Part shown: positions 33,274-42,322 of the stretch, one piece after another
Layout of the letters: every line of letters begins with the position of its first letter
Position numbering within the stretch: position 1 is the stretch's first letter
From: Dysgonamonadaceae bacterium
GTDB taxonomy: Bacteria > Bacteroidota > Bacteroidia > Bacteroidales > Azobacteroidaceae
Direction of reading: 5' to 3'
DNA: 64,000 nucleotides
Assembly: GCA_031289145.1 (NCBI GenBank)
Contig: JAITQA010000075.1
Coordinates: 43,643-107,642 of the forward strand
Translations under genes and position numbers: made by a program
The notes under the pieces: model-generated
What the model was told of the DNA's origin: nothing
What the model saw: the letters and a program-made list of their open reading frames with translations, nothing else
The model's database searches: none

Positions 33274-34095
33274 ATGATGCATAAAAATTTGTTGCTTATT
33301 GGGTTTTTACTTTGGCTTTTTTCTTGTAGCAATAATAAGGATAAAGCCTTGGTTTATTTCGAAAATGCGCAGGATTTATACGAAACAGGCGACTATATAG
33401 CAGCCCGACAGGCGCTGGATACTGTCAAAATTTTATTTCCGAAAGAATTTGAAGTACAGCAACAAAGTTTACAACTTTCCCGCCGGATAGAAATAAAGAT
33501 TCAGGAGAGAAACACGGTCTTTTGCGATAGCATGTCGCTGATTCGCCAAACGGAAGCCGACTCCATGAAACCGGATTTTCTATTCGAAAAAAATCCGGAT
33601 TATGATGAAAAGGGAAAATTCATTGATAAACGACAGGTATTGGAGAACAGATTACAACGTTCTTATATACGCAGTTATGTAGACGAATCAGGTGAAATTA
33701 CCCTTGCCAGCGTGTACTATGGGAGCCAACCTATACATCATTCCCGTTTGAAAGTATCAAATAAAAATGGAGAATATGTTGAAACAGAGAATATTGCTTA
33801 CGATGGCGGTACGAATTATGCTTTTGTCGATTTGGGCATGACAACCGAAGTCGTTTCTTATACAAAAGGTAACGAATCTGAGGTGATAAAATTTATTCAT
33901 GACAACAAAAATCAGGATTTAAAAGCCGAATACCTCGGCGGCAAGCCTTATTCCCTCAGCATTTCGCAGGGAGATAAAAACGCTTTGGCTAAAACGCTCG
34001 AACTATCTGTAATTCTTTCGGATATAGAAAGACTGAAAAAAGAAAAAGAAAAGTCGGTCAAACGGCTCGAATACCTCCGAACCAAGGTAAATTAA
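33274..34095 (+). CDS. Hypothetical lipoprotein with N-terminal TPR-like and C-terminal coiled-coil segments
   Basis: A 273-residue protein with lipoprotein signal (LLLIGFLLWLFSCSNN, Cys18). Residues 25-70 look like one TPR-type helix pair (ALVYFENAQDLYETGDYIAA then RQALDTVKILFP). The middle has a beta-rich domain (SYVDESGEITLASVYYG). The last 40 residues are a charged helix (SDIERLKKEKEKSVKRLEYL), probably coiled coil. I do not recognise a named family. It is probably anchored in the inner or outer membrane facing the periplasm. Confidence 0.8.
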   Translation: MMHKNLLLIGFLLWLFSCSNNKDKALVYFENAQDLYETGDYIAARQALDTVKILFPKEFEVQQQSLQLSRRIEIKIQERNTVFCDSMSLIRQTEADSMKPDFLFEKNPDYDEKGKFIDKRQVLENRLQRSYIRSYVDESGEITLASVYYGSQPIHHSRLKVSNKNGEYVETENIAYDGGTNYAFVDLGMTTEVVSYTKGNESEVIKFIHDNKNQDLKAEYLGGKPYSLSISQGDKNALAKTLELSVILSDIERLKKEKEKSVKRLEYLRTKVN

Positions 34096-34137
34096 AACTT
34101 TTTAATCAGTTTCTATTAAATTAACGGTAATTATATG

Positions 34138-34145
34138 TATATTTG
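34138..34145 (+). promoter_or_regulatory. -7 promoter element before the DUF4369 gene
   Basis: TATATTTG at 34138-34145 fits TAnnTTTG and would start transcription about 20 bases before the gene. The same transcript probably continues into the overlapping threonine aldolase gene. Confidence 0.45.
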
Positions 34146-34171
34146 CAGTCGTTTTAAAATTTATGTATAAT

Positions 34172-34822
34172 ATGAAAAAGATTTTGTCACTTACATTGAT
34201 TCTTGTTGTATTAATTGCTTGTTCTTCCAAGCCGAAATATGAGTTGGAAGTAAACATTACAAACAATTCTTCGCTCATTGGTGCGAAAATGGAGCTTACC
34301 CAAAAAATAGAAGGGGAGACGGTTTATGCGGATACTGTTAAAATTAAAAAAGGAAACTTCCGGGTGGATATTCCGTATGAAAATGCGGCGCTTTTGTTCG
34401 TAACTATCCCGAACGCTACCTTGATGAATGTTATGATTGTTGCAGAAGAAGGCAAAGTTTCCCTGAATATTGACGGAGACAAAGTAAAAATCGGCGGTAC
34501 CCCGCTGAACGACCGTCTGCAAACTTTCTACAATGGAAACGATTCTGTTTCTCTGCTATTTAATCAATTGGAAGAAAAATATAGCAAATTGGGGGAAGAA
34601 GGGCTGGCAACTCCTGAAACCGGCATACAGTACTCGGAAGAAAGAAACCAGTTATTAAAAAAAAATACGGATAGAATCATCCTTTTCACCAAAGAAAATG
34701 TTGACAATCAGCTTGGAGAGTACTTTTTTGTTTCCAATTATTTTATGTCTCCCGTGGAAAGGAGATTGGAAATGAATCTTTTCATGACGGACAGAATAAA
34801 AAAACAGTTGGGTTTTGAGTAG
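34172..34822 (+). CDS. DUF4369 lipoprotein lacking the usual thioredoxin domain
   Basis: A 216-residue protein from the ATG at 34172, chosen because MKKILSLTLILVVLIACSS is a clean lipoprotein signal; a start three codons earlier is possible. Residues about 22-120 match the DUF4369 beta domain (GAKMELTQKIEGETVYADTV, VDIPYENAALLFV). In most members this precedes a TlpA-like thioredoxin domain with CxxC. Here the protein ends after a helical stretch (ERRLEMNLFMTDRIKKQLGF) with no CxxC, so it is the short form. The stop lies inside the next gene. Confidence 0.8.
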   Translation: MKKILSLTLILVVLIACSSKPKYELEVNITNNSSLIGAKMELTQKIEGETVYADTVKIKKGNFRVDIPYENAALLFVTIPNATLMNVMIVAEEGKVSLNIDGDKVKIGGTPLNDRLQTFYNGNDSVSLLFNQLEEKYSKLGEEGLATPETGIQYSEERNQLLKKNTDRIILFTKENVDNQLGEYFFVSNYFMSPVERRLEMNLFMTDRIKKQLGFE

Positions 34823-35834
34823 TTTTGCGAGTGATAATAACTCAGGTGTGCATCCGCTAATAGTGGATGCACTTATCCAAGCCAATCGAGGTTATACAGT
34901 TGGTTATGGAGATGACGAATACACGTATAAAGCCGAAAAAATGATACGTGTCCTGTTCGGTGAAGATGTGCAGCCTTATTTTGTGTTCAACGGGACAGGA
35001 GCGAATGTGATAGCGCTTCAGGCTTTGACCCGTTCATTTCAGCATATTATATGTGCTTCTACAGCACATATCTATGGAGATGAATGTGGTGCGCCTACAA
35101 AGTTCACTTCTGCCGTAATGAAGCCGATTGACACACCTGACGGAAAATTAACGCTTGAACTGATTCGAAACGAATTACACGGAATAGGCGAACAGCATCA
35201 TTCCCAACCCAAAGTAGTGTATCTTTCCCAGTCAACCGAAATGGGCACGCTTTATACGCAGGAGGAGTTGAAAAATATCTGTAATTTTGCACATGCCAAC
35301 CATTTATATGTTCACATGGATGGTTCCCGTCTGGCAAATGCCTGCGCCAAAACAGGTCTGGGGATGCGTGAGTTATCGCGCGATTGCGGCGTGGATATCC
35401 TGAGCCTTGGCGGTACAAAAAACGGCATGATGATGGGAGAGGCCGTAATCGCTTTTCATCCGGAATTAAACGAAAATATGCGGTTCATCCGTAAGCAATC
35501 AGCGCAATTATACTCCAAAATGCGTTACCTTTCGGCACAATACATCACTTATTTCGAAAATGATTTGTGGTTGGAAAATGCCCGTAATGCCAATGAAATG
35601 GCCGCGTATCTGGCTGAGCAACTCCAATCTTTCCCTGCAATACAATTGACGCAAAAAGTAGAAGCCAATGCACTCTTTTTGATTATGCCGGAAAATGCTA
35701 TCCGGAAAATGCTGGAAAAATATTTTTTCTATTTTTGGGATGAAAGTAGAAATGAGATACGTCTCGTTTGTTCTTGGGATACCACAAAAAAAGATATTGA
35801 CGCATTCGTAAATCATTTAAGAACAGTACTTTAA
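34815..35834 (+). CDS. Threonine aldolase, PLP-dependent (TTG start)
   Basis: A 339-residue beta-eliminating-lyase-fold enzyme that cleaves threonine to glycine and acetaldehyde. The TTG at 34815 is the only start giving the conserved N-terminus SSFASDNNSGVHP; it overlaps the DUF4369 gene by eight bases. Landmarks are GYGDDEYT, FNGTGANVIALQAL, HMDGSRLANA (the aspartate and region binding the cofactor) and SLGGTKNGMMMGEAV with the PLP lysine in GGTKNG. Length is normal. It is followed 18 bases later by aspartate kinase, so the two amino-acid genes are probably co-transcribed. Confidence 0.93.
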   Translation: MSSFASDNNSGVHPLIVDALIQANRGYTVGYGDDEYTYKAEKMIRVLFGEDVQPYFVFNGTGANVIALQALTRSFQHIICASTAHIYGDECGAPTKFTSAVMKPIDTPDGKLTLELIRNELHGIGEQHHSQPKVVYLSQSTEMGTLYTQEELKNICNFAHANHLYVHMDGSRLANACAKTGLGMRELSRDCGVDILSLGGTKNGMMMGEAVIAFHPELNENMRFIRKQSAQLYSKMRYLSAQYITYFENDLWLENARNANEMAAYLAEQLQSFPAIQLTQKVEANALFLIMPENAIRKMLEKYFFYFWDESRNEIRLVCSWDTTKKDIDAFVNHLRTVL

Positions 35835-35852
35835 ATAAAATTTGACAGAAAA

Positions 35853-37265
35853 GTGTTAACAGTAGAAAAGATTGGCGGAACCTCCATGTCGCAATTCGGA
35901 GATTGTCTGAACAACATAATAAAAGGTAAGCGTACGGAAGAAAATATGTATAACCGTATTTTTGTCGTATCTGCCTACAATAATGTGACAAACTGGTTGC
36001 TGGAACATAAAAAAACCGGTGAAGCGGGCGTCTATGCAAAATTTCTGAATAACGAAGAATATGAAGTCGCTTTAGACGAGTTGTGCGGTAAATTACTTGA
36101 CATAAATAAAACTTTTGCCGCCATCGGTTTGGATGTAAAAGAAGCCGACCGGTTTATTCAATTCCGGATTGAACAGGCAAAAATTTACCTTTCGTCCATG
36201 TATAAAGTGCTGGCATCCGGATATGTGGAAAAAAGCAGTCTTTATCTGGCAGCCCGCGAAATACTGGCTTCTTTAGGAGAAGCACAATCGGCGTGGAATT
36301 CGGTCAATATCTTGAATAACAGTGGAATTAACGCAACTTTTATTGATCTTTGCGGATTCAACGACAATGAATCGCTGACTATTGACGAACGGATTCACAA
36401 AGCTTTTCAGGAAATTGATTTCTCACGCACTTTGTGCGTAGCTACCGGCTATACAAAAGGTACAGAAGGTATTATGCGTGCATTTGATCGCGGCTATTCG
36501 GAAGTTACATTCAGCAAAATAGCAGTGGATGTAAAAGCAGACGAGGCCGTTATCCATAAAGAATACCACCTGTCAAGCGCTGACCCGAAGGTAGTGGGTA
36601 TCGAAAAATCTATTCCGGTCGGAAAAACAAATTATATCATAGCCGATCAGTTGGCCGATGTAGGTATGGAAGCCATTCATCCCAAAGCTGCCAAACCTTT
36701 GGAATTAGCCGGTGTAAAGATTCGTATCAAAAATACGTTCGATCCGGGACATCCGGGAACTATTATTTCCAATGACTATGTCTCACCCGAACCGAAAATT
36801 GAAATTGTTTCCGGAACGGACAAAGTTATTGCTTTTGAAATACACGACCCTCTGATGGTTGGAGAAGTCGGTTACGACCTGAGAATCATGGAAATATTGA
36901 AAGATCACAATGTAAGTTATATTCTCAAATCAACCAATGCGAACAGCATCACCATGGTGGTATGGGACAAGCCTTATATACACGAAATGTTGAAAGATTT
37001 GAAAAGAAAAGTCTATCAATTGACCGAAAAACCGGTAGCCATAGTCTGTGCTATGGGAACCAATATTGCACATCCCGGTTTTCTTTACAAAGGGGCAAAA
37101 GCCCTCTACGATAAAAATATCAATATCGAATGTTTCGGACAGTCGTTGAAGCAAGTAAATATGCAATTCGTTATTGCAAGAGAGCGTTATGCGGATGCAG
37201 TAAGGGCGTTGAATGACGTGCTTTGTTTCGAAGCTTCAAAAAAGAATGGAAAAAATAATTTGTAA
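35853..37265 (+). CDS. Aspartate kinase (GTG start)
   Basis: A 470-residue monofunctional aspartate kinase; the GTG at 35853 gives the expected LTVEKIGGTSMSQ start (the kinase KxGGTS motif). FSKIAVDVKADEAVIHKEYH and the MEAIHPKAAKPLELAGVKIRIKNTFDP segment are typical of the catalytic domain. The last 150 residues contain two ACT-like modules (VIAFEIHDPLMVGEVGYDLR; VAIVCAMGTNIAHPGFLYKG) for feedback control. It starts synthesis of lysine, methionine and threonine. No homoserine dehydrogenase is fused. Confidence 0.92.
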   Translation: MLTVEKIGGTSMSQFGDCLNNIIKGKRTEENMYNRIFVVSAYNNVTNWLLEHKKTGEAGVYAKFLNNEEYEVALDELCGKLLDINKTFAAIGLDVKEADRFIQFRIEQAKIYLSSMYKVLASGYVEKSSLYLAAREILASLGEAQSAWNSVNILNNSGINATFIDLCGFNDNESLTIDERIHKAFQEIDFSRTLCVATGYTKGTEGIMRAFDRGYSEVTFSKIAVDVKADEAVIHKEYHLSSADPKVVGIEKSIPVGKTNYIIADQLADVGMEAIHPKAAKPLELAGVKIRIKNTFDPGHPGTIISNDYVSPEPKIEIVSGTDKVIAFEIHDPLMVGEVGYDLRIMEILKDHNVSYILKSTNANSITMVVWDKPYIHEMLKDLKRKVYQLTEKPVAIVCAMGTNIAHPGFLYKGAKALYDKNINIECFGQSLKQVNMQFVIARERYADAVRALNDVLCFEASKKNGKNNL

Positions 37266-37272
37266 CAGTATT

Positions 37273-37857
37273 ATGGGAGTTTTTAATTTAAAAGATTTAA
37301 TCAGCGCATTTATTGTGCTTTTTGCCATCATAGATGTGTCCGGTTCTTTGCCTATCTTGGTTGATTTGAAAAATAAGGAACGGTTTTTCAGTCCGATAAA
37401 AGCCTCTTTTTTCTCTTTTATCATATTATTGGCGTTCTTTTTCGTGGGAGAAGGTATTCTACGGCTTTTCAATGTGGACATAACTTCTTTTGCCGTAGCC
37501 GGTTCGCTGGTAATTTTCGTGGTAGCCTGCGAAATGACTTTCGGCTGGGAAATTTTCAAGATGGATAGTCCGGGAGGTTCGGCGACCATTGTTCCGGTTA
37601 TTTTCCCGCTTATAGCCGGTCCGGGAGCATTTACCGCTTTGTTGTCCCTGAAAGCCGAATTCAGTTCGGTTGTCATCATCATAGCGCTGACGCTGAATAT
37701 GATTATTGTTTTTACCGTGCTCAAAAATGTGAGTCTTGTTGAAAAAATAATTGGGAAAGGCGGCATCTACGTACTACGTAAGTTTTTTGGTATCATATTA
37801 TTAGCGATATCCGTCAAACTTTTTATCAGCAATGTTACTTTTTTGCTGGGTAAATAA
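37273..37857 (+). CDS. MarC-family integral membrane protein
   Basis: A 194-residue membrane protein from the ATG at 37273; two earlier in-frame Met codons overlap the kinase gene and add a non-hydrophobic stretch. Six hydrophobic segments are visible. Family marks are [16 protein letters not shown] near the N-terminus, [16 protein letters not shown], and [19 protein letters not shown]. MarC proteins are multi-pass inner-membrane proteins of uncertain function; the old link to multiple antibiotic resistance was not upheld. It follows aspartate kinase by 7 bases. Confidence 0.88.
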   Translation: MGVFNLKDLISAFIVLFAIIDVSGSLPILVDLKNKERFFSPIKASFFSFIILLAFFFVGEGILRLFNVDITSFAVAGSLVIFVVACEMTFGWEIFKMDSPGGSATIVPVIFPLIAGPGAFTALLSLKAEFSSVVIIIALTLNMIIVFTVLKNVSLVEKIIGKGGIYVLRKFFGIILLAISVKLFISNVTFLLGK

Positions 37858-37874
37858 TATTAAATTTTACAGGC

Positions 37875-39548
37875 ATGAATTGGTTATCGGAACTATTTTA
37901 CGGAGAGGGAGTTGCCCATACTGTTCTGCTATTTGCATTCGTTATTGCAGCAGGTATCGGCTTAGGAAAAATTAAAATTTTCGGCATCTCATTAGGCATT
38001 ACGTTTGTACTTTTTGTGGGTATCTTAATTGCGCATTTGGGATTTAAAATCAATCCCGAAATTTTGCATTTTATGCGAGAATTCGGATTGATACTTTTTG
38101 TCTATTCGGTGGGCTTACAAGTAGGTCCCGGTTTCTTTTCTTCTTTCAAAAAAGGGGGTATCACGCTGAATATGTTGGCAATGACTGTTGTCTTTTTAGG
38201 TGTGGTAATTACGATTATTATCCATTTTATCACCGGAATCCCGATGCAAACCATGGTAGGGGTTATGTCCGGAGCGGTCACCAATACACCCGGTTTAGGC
38301 GCTGCTCAGCAAGCATTTGCAGATATAAAGGGCGCCGGAGACCCAAGCATTGCTATGGGCTACGCCGTGGCTTATCCGCTTGCGGTAATCGGAATTATAT
38401 TTTCCATCGTATTGATAAAATATCTTTTCAGGGTGAATCCGGACAAGGAAACGGAAGATTTGAATAAATTAACAGGAAATAACGACGACAACATCAAATT
38501 GATTTCGCTTATAATCAGCAATCCGGCTATATTCGGAAAAAACATTGTAGATGTTCATCGTTTATTGGGCCGTCGTTTTGTGGTTTCGAGGGTTTTGCAT
38601 GCAAACAACGATAAAATAGAAATCGCTTCCTCTCAAACGACTTTGAATGAAAACGACCGGGTTTATGTTGCGACAACGCCTGCCAATATGGAAACGGTAA
38701 TCGCTTTCCTGGGCAGACAAATCGAAATGGGTCAGGATGAATGGGATATGCTGGATTCGCATTTGGTTTCCCGCCGCATCCTGATAACGAAATCAAGCAT
38801 TAACGGACGCCCTATCCGACAACTTAATTTGCGCAGCAATTTTGGCGTGAATATTACCCGTGTCAATCGTTCGGGAGTAGACCTGATAGCAGATCCGACC
38901 TTAACTTTGCAGGTGGGCGACCGGGTAACTGTGGTAGGTGACGAAAACGCCATCAAAAGCGTAGAAAAAGTTTTAGGTAATCAGATGAAACGACTGAACG
39001 AACCGAACTTGATTCCGATTTTCATTGGTATTTTTTTGGGTATCCTATTGGGCAGTATTCCTTTCGTTTTTCCCGGAATTCCCCAGCCGGTAAAATTAGG
39101 CCTGGCCGGAGGACCTTTAATCGTTGCTATATTGGTCAGTATATTCGGCCCAAAATACCATTTGGTTACTTATACGACCATGAGCGCCAACCTGATGTTG
39201 CGCGAAATAGGTATTTGTCTCTTCCTTGCCTGCGTAGGAATAGACGCAGGAGGCAACTTTGTGGATACGATTGTCAACGGCGGCGGCTTGCATTGGGTGG
39301 GATACGGTGTGATGATTACCGTAATTCCCTTGTTAATCGTAGGAATTATCGGACGCTGGCTATTCAAATTAAACTACTATTCCATCATGGGTTTGTTGGC
39401 CGGTAGCACAACCGACCCCCCTGCCCTGGCCTATTCAAATACGACTGCCGGAAATGATGCGCCTGCGGTAAGTTATGCCACGGTTTATCCGCTCACCATG
39501 TTTTTGCGTGTATTGGCCGCCCAATTGTTAATCCTGTTTTTCTGTTAG
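37875..39548 (+). CDS. AspT/YidE-type antiporter with two TrkA-C domains
   Basis: A 557-residue transporter of the aspartate-alanine exchanger family. Two membrane blocks (about residues 10-180 and 385-557) share the duplicated motif [19 protein letters not shown] / [16 protein letters not shown] and [20 protein letters not shown] / [17 protein letters not shown]. Between them are two TrkA-C (RCK-C) ligand domains ([39 protein letters not shown]). YidE/YbjL-type proteins have unknown physiological substrates. It is the last gene of the run that begins with the DUF4369 gene. Confidence 0.92.
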   Translation: MNWLSELFYGEGVAHTVLLFAFVIAAGIGLGKIKIFGISLGITFVLFVGILIAHLGFKINPEILHFMREFGLILFVYSVGLQVGPGFFSSFKKGGITLNMLAMTVVFLGVVITIIIHFITGIPMQTMVGVMSGAVTNTPGLGAAQQAFADIKGAGDPSIAMGYAVAYPLAVIGIIFSIVLIKYLFRVNPDKETEDLNKLTGNNDDNIKLISLIISNPAIFGKNIVDVHRLLGRRFVVSRVLHANNDKIEIASSQTTLNENDRVYVATTPANMETVIAFLGRQIEMGQDEWDMLDSHLVSRRILITKSSINGRPIRQLNLRSNFGVNITRVNRSGVDLIADPTLTLQVGDRVTVVGDENAIKSVEKVLGNQMKRLNEPNLIPIFIGIFLGILLGSIPFVFPGIPQPVKLGLAGGPLIVAILVSIFGPKYHLVTYTTMSANLMLREIGICLFLACVGIDAGGNFVDTIVNGGGLHWVGYGVMITVIPLLIVGIIGRWLFKLNYYSIMGLLAGSTTDPPALAYSNTTAGNDAPAVSYATVYPLTMFLRVLAAQLLILFFC

Positions 39549-39639
39549 CGGGGAATAGTAAACGATTGAGTGTGAATAAAATAAATCTGCTTGCGGAGGG
39601 CGATAGATGAAATTGTAAATAACTTGGAAGGAATAGGCA

Positions 39640-40527
39640 ATGAATAATAACACAAAAATCTCAATCCGTTTTTTTGACGACCGTGAAGTTCGTGCTGTTT
39701 GGGACGAAGAAAACAACAAATGGTGGTTTTCCGTTTTAGATATTGTCGCTGTTTTTACCGACCAGGACGACTATACTAAAACACGAAACTATTGGAAATA
39801 TCTCAAAGCCAAGTTTAAAAAAGAAGGGAGCGAGTTGGGTAGTATCACTACCCAACTGAAACTTCTTGCGAGCGATGATAAACGCTACTTAACTGATATG
39901 CTTGATTATAACGGCATTATTGCTCTCGGCAAACAATTTCCCGGCAAAAAGGCAAACCGCTTTATCGAATGGTTTACTTACAGCGATGAAAGTATTGACG
40001 GAAAAAGTAAAACAAAAGCATACGCCTTGTTTGAAAGTTCTTTTATTGATAGTATAGAAATCGGAACTAAAAAAAGTTTGCAGCAAATCCATGCTTATCT
40101 GTTCGGCGGGCTTTACGATTTTGCCGGACAAATAAGGCAGAAAAATATTTCGAAAGGCGGTTTTCAGTTTGCGGTGGCGCACTTTTTAGGTAACACATTA
40201 AGCCAAATTGAACAAATGCCCGAAAATACTTTCGAGGAGATTGTCGATAAATATGTGGAAATGAATGTGGCACACCCTTTTATGGAAGGAAACGGACGAA
40301 GTGCAAGAATTTGGTTAGACCTGATACTTAAAAAACGGTTAAAAAAATGTGTGGACTGGAGCCAAATTAACAAAAAAGATTATCTGAATGCAATGGTAAA
40401 GAGCGCCACCGACAGCGCTGTCATCAAAAAATTATTGGAAAACGCATTAACAGATAAAATAAACGACCGCGATATGTTTATGAAAGGAATTGATTATTCT
40501 TACTACTATGAAGAAAATAATGATTAA
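39640..40527 (+). CDS. Bro-N/Fic fusion protein, putative AMP-transferase
   Basis: A 295-residue protein joining two domains. Residues about 5-115 resemble the Bro-N (phage antirepressor/DinD-like) domain: [48 protein letters not shown]. Residues about 125-270 are a Fic domain with a complete active site [12 protein letters not shown] (catalytic H212, and the E/GN/R phosphate-binding residues) and the flap [20 protein letters not shown]. Fic enzymes transfer AMP or other nucleotide groups to a protein hydroxyl. No inhibitory helix is evident in the protein. The second Fic gene follows 6 bases after its stop. Confidence 0.88.
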   Translation: MNNNTKISIRFFDDREVRAVWDEENNKWWFSVLDIVAVFTDQDDYTKTRNYWKYLKAKFKKEGSELGSITTQLKLLASDDKRYLTDMLDYNGIIALGKQFPGKKANRFIEWFTYSDESIDGKSKTKAYALFESSFIDSIEIGTKKSLQQIHAYLFGGLYDFAGQIRQKNISKGGFQFAVAHFLGNTLSQIEQMPENTFEEIVDKYVEMNVAHPFMEGNGRSARIWLDLILKKRLKKCVDWSQINKKDYLNAMVKSATDSAVIKKLLENALTDKINDRDMFMKGIDYSYYYEENND

Positions 40528-40533
40528 TGTTTA

Positions 40534-41646
40534 ATGATTATGTTTGAAGAATACATCCGTCAGGGCGAACCCGACAAAGTAGAGAAAAGCCAAATTTGGC
40601 AAACCGCTATCGGCTTGCAACAGGTGGACGGCTTAACACCTTCCGCCTACCTCTTCGAAACCGCCAAAGAAAATATTGAAGGTAAAATCACCATTGACGA
40701 AGTAAAATACCGTATCGACAGCTATTACAAAACAAAAACTGTTAGAAACGACGATGACGACCGCACCGAAGAGGCAGACAAGGTTTCCGCCCGTATAGCT
40801 CAAATTCTCTCAAACGATACATTTTCTTTCTCACCCGCAGGATATACTGCCCTCCATAAGCAACTGTTTATTGGAATTTACAAATTTGCAGGTAAAATAA
40901 GGGACTACAATATTACCAAGTCGGAATGGGTACTGAACGGCAAAACGGTTTTTTACGCCAGCGCCGATGATATCAGAGCAACGCTTGACTACGATTTCGG
41001 ACAGGAGAAAGCATTTAGTTACAAGAATTTAAATAAACAGGAAATGGTAGATCATATTGCTAAATTTATTTCCGGATTGTGGCAAATACACGCTTTCGGC
41101 GAAGGAAATACCCGAACTATAGCCGTTTTTGCAATAAAATACCTCCGCTCTTTCGGGTTTGAAATAGATAATACGCAATTTGCAAAGCATTCATGGTATT
41201 TCCGCAATGCACTTGTGCGGGCTAATTACAACGATTATCAAAATAACATTTATGCCACACTGGAATATCTTATGAATTTCTTTGACAATCTCCTTTTTGG
41301 CGAAAGCAATAAGTTGAAAAACAGATATTTAAGAATAGCGATTGGCGAAAGTGTCGTTGATAAAGACAATTCAGGTGGTCAGAAAAACGAGAATAGCGCT
41401 CAGAAAAAGTTCAGTGAAAAAGAAAAAAAGTTCAGTGTAAGGTTCAGTGTAAGGTTCAGTGTAAATCAAGAAAAAATGCTCTCTTTGGTTGAAGAAACGC
41501 CGGTAATAACAGCTAAAGAAATGGCACAAATACTCGGAATTTCAGAAAGAGCAGTAAATAAAAATTTAGCTAAACTCAAGCAGCTGAAAATTCTAACGCG
41601 CGAAGGTTCGGATAAAAAAGGACAATGGATAGTGATTAACGGTTAA
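40534..41646 (+). CDS. Fic-family protein with VbhA-like N-terminus and winged-helix C-terminus
   Basis: A 370-residue protein. Residues about 38-68 (AYLFETAKENIEGKITIDEV then RIDSYYK) resemble the VbhA antitoxin helix that blocks Fic enzymes. The Fic core follows (ALHKQLFIGIYKFAGKIRDY) with active site HAFGEGNTRT, H186; the usual GNGR is GNTR here, a variation seen in this Fic subgroup as I recall it. A low-complexity linker (KKFSEKEKKFSVRFSVRFSV) is made by a 12-base tandem repeat. Residues about 310-370 form a winged helix (TAKEMAQILGISERAVNKNL). It might autoregulate or target a DNA-associated protein. Confidence 0.87.
   Translation: MIMFEEYIRQGEPDKVEKSQIWQTAIGLQQVDGLTPSAYLFETAKENIEGKITIDEVKYRIDSYYKTKTVRNDDDDRTEEADKVSARIAQILSNDTFSFSPAGYTALHKQLFIGIYKFAGKIRDYNITKSEWVLNGKTVFYASADDIRATLDYDFGQEKAFSYKNLNKQEMVDHIAKFISGLWQIHAFGEGNTRTIAVFAIKYLRSFGFEIDNTQFAKHSWYFRNALVRANYNDYQNNIYATLEYLMNFFDNLLFGESNKLKNRYLRIAIGESVVDKDNSGGQKNENSAQKKFSEKEKKFSVRFSVRFSVNQEKMLSLVEETPVITAKEMAQILGISERAVNKNLAKLKQLKILTREGSDKKGQWIVING
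41430..41465 (+). repeat. Three tandem 12-base repeats inside the Fic gene
   Basis: GTTCAGTGTAAG occurs at 41430-41441 and 41442-41453, followed by GTTCAGTGTAAA at 41454-41465; a partial copy (GTTCAGTG) lies at 41409-41416. The unit is a multiple of three, so copy-number change would add or remove FSVR-type residues without a frameshift, altering the linker before the winged helix. Confidence 0.85.
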
Positions 41647-41731
41647 TGATGAATGATAAATGATGAATAAAATAGAAAAACTTAAATCTTTCCTTGAAAG
41701 GTTTTTAGGGATATAATTAATACAAGCGCAT

Positions 41732-41770
41732 AAAAAACCGGAAGCCCTATAAAAAGACTTCCGGTTTTTT
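41732..41770. terminator. Strong bidirectional terminator between the Fic and rpmE2 genes
   Basis: AAAAAACCGGAAG (41732-41744) and CTTCCGGTTTTTT (41758-41770) form a perfect 13-bp stem with a 13-base loop; the A and T tracts give a terminator in both directions for the convergent genes. Confidence 0.85.
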
Positions 41771-41794
41771 TAGTATTAGCGTTACAACTGCTAT

Positions 41795-42046
41795 TTATTT
41801 CTTACGGTTTCCGTAACGACTCATAAATTTATCAACACGCCCTGCCGTATCCACCAATTTCTGTTTGCCGGTATAGAACGGATGCGATGTGCTGGAAATT
41901 TCCACTTTTATCAAAGGATAAGTTACACCATCAATTTCGATAGTTTCTTTCGCCTGAATAGTAGAGCGTGTGATGAAAGTATCATCATTCGACATGTCTC
42001 TGAATACGACCGGACGATACGATTCCGGGTGAAGTCCTTGTTTCAT
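41795..42046 (-). CDS. rpmE2: 50S ribosomal protein L31, type B
   Basis: An 83-residue ribosomal protein: [20 protein letters not shown], then [32 protein letters not shown]. It lacks the CxxC zinc ligands of type A L31, so it is the zinc-independent form. It is a single gene with a well-formed promoter upstream and a strong terminator downstream. Confidence 0.97.
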   Translation of the reverse strand: MKQGLHPESYRPVVFRDMSNDDTFITRSTIQAKETIEIDGVTYPLIKVEISSTSHPFYTGKQKLVDTAGRVDKFMSRYGNRKK

Positions 42047-42094
42047 TGTTGTTTATTTTTGTTTTTATTATTTATCATCAAACAATTCGGGATG

Positions 42095-42125
42095 CAAAGG
42101 TACAGATTTCGAATGAAATTACAAA
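42095..42125 (-). promoter_or_regulatory. Promoter of rpmE2
   Basis: On the minus strand TTTG (42125-42122), 19 bases, and TACCTTTG (42102-42095) match the Bacteroidota consensus exactly. The 5' leader would be about 42 bases. Confidence 0.75.
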
Positions 42126-42285
42126 ACTTTTTTCATAATTTTTTATTCCTTATTATTTTTAACAAGTTAATTTATGTCATTTTTTCTCTCCTTGAATCAC
42201 CGGTTATTTCTTTGCAATCACTAAGCTACCAGCCCAACGACGGCAAAAAAAGCAATCATCCGCTCGCAAGAAAAAAAATAATTGC

Positions 42286-42293
42286 TATCTTTG
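42286..42293 (+). promoter_or_regulatory. -7 promoter element for asnA
   Basis: TATCTTTG at 42286-42293 fits TAnnTTTG and lies 29 bases before the ATG. No good -33 TTTG is seen 19 bases upstream. The rest of the 276-base gap up to rpmE2 holds only the divergent rpmE2 promoter. Confidence 0.5.
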
Positions 42294-42322
42294 CCTCCAA
42301 AAATATATAAAATACTCTTGTT

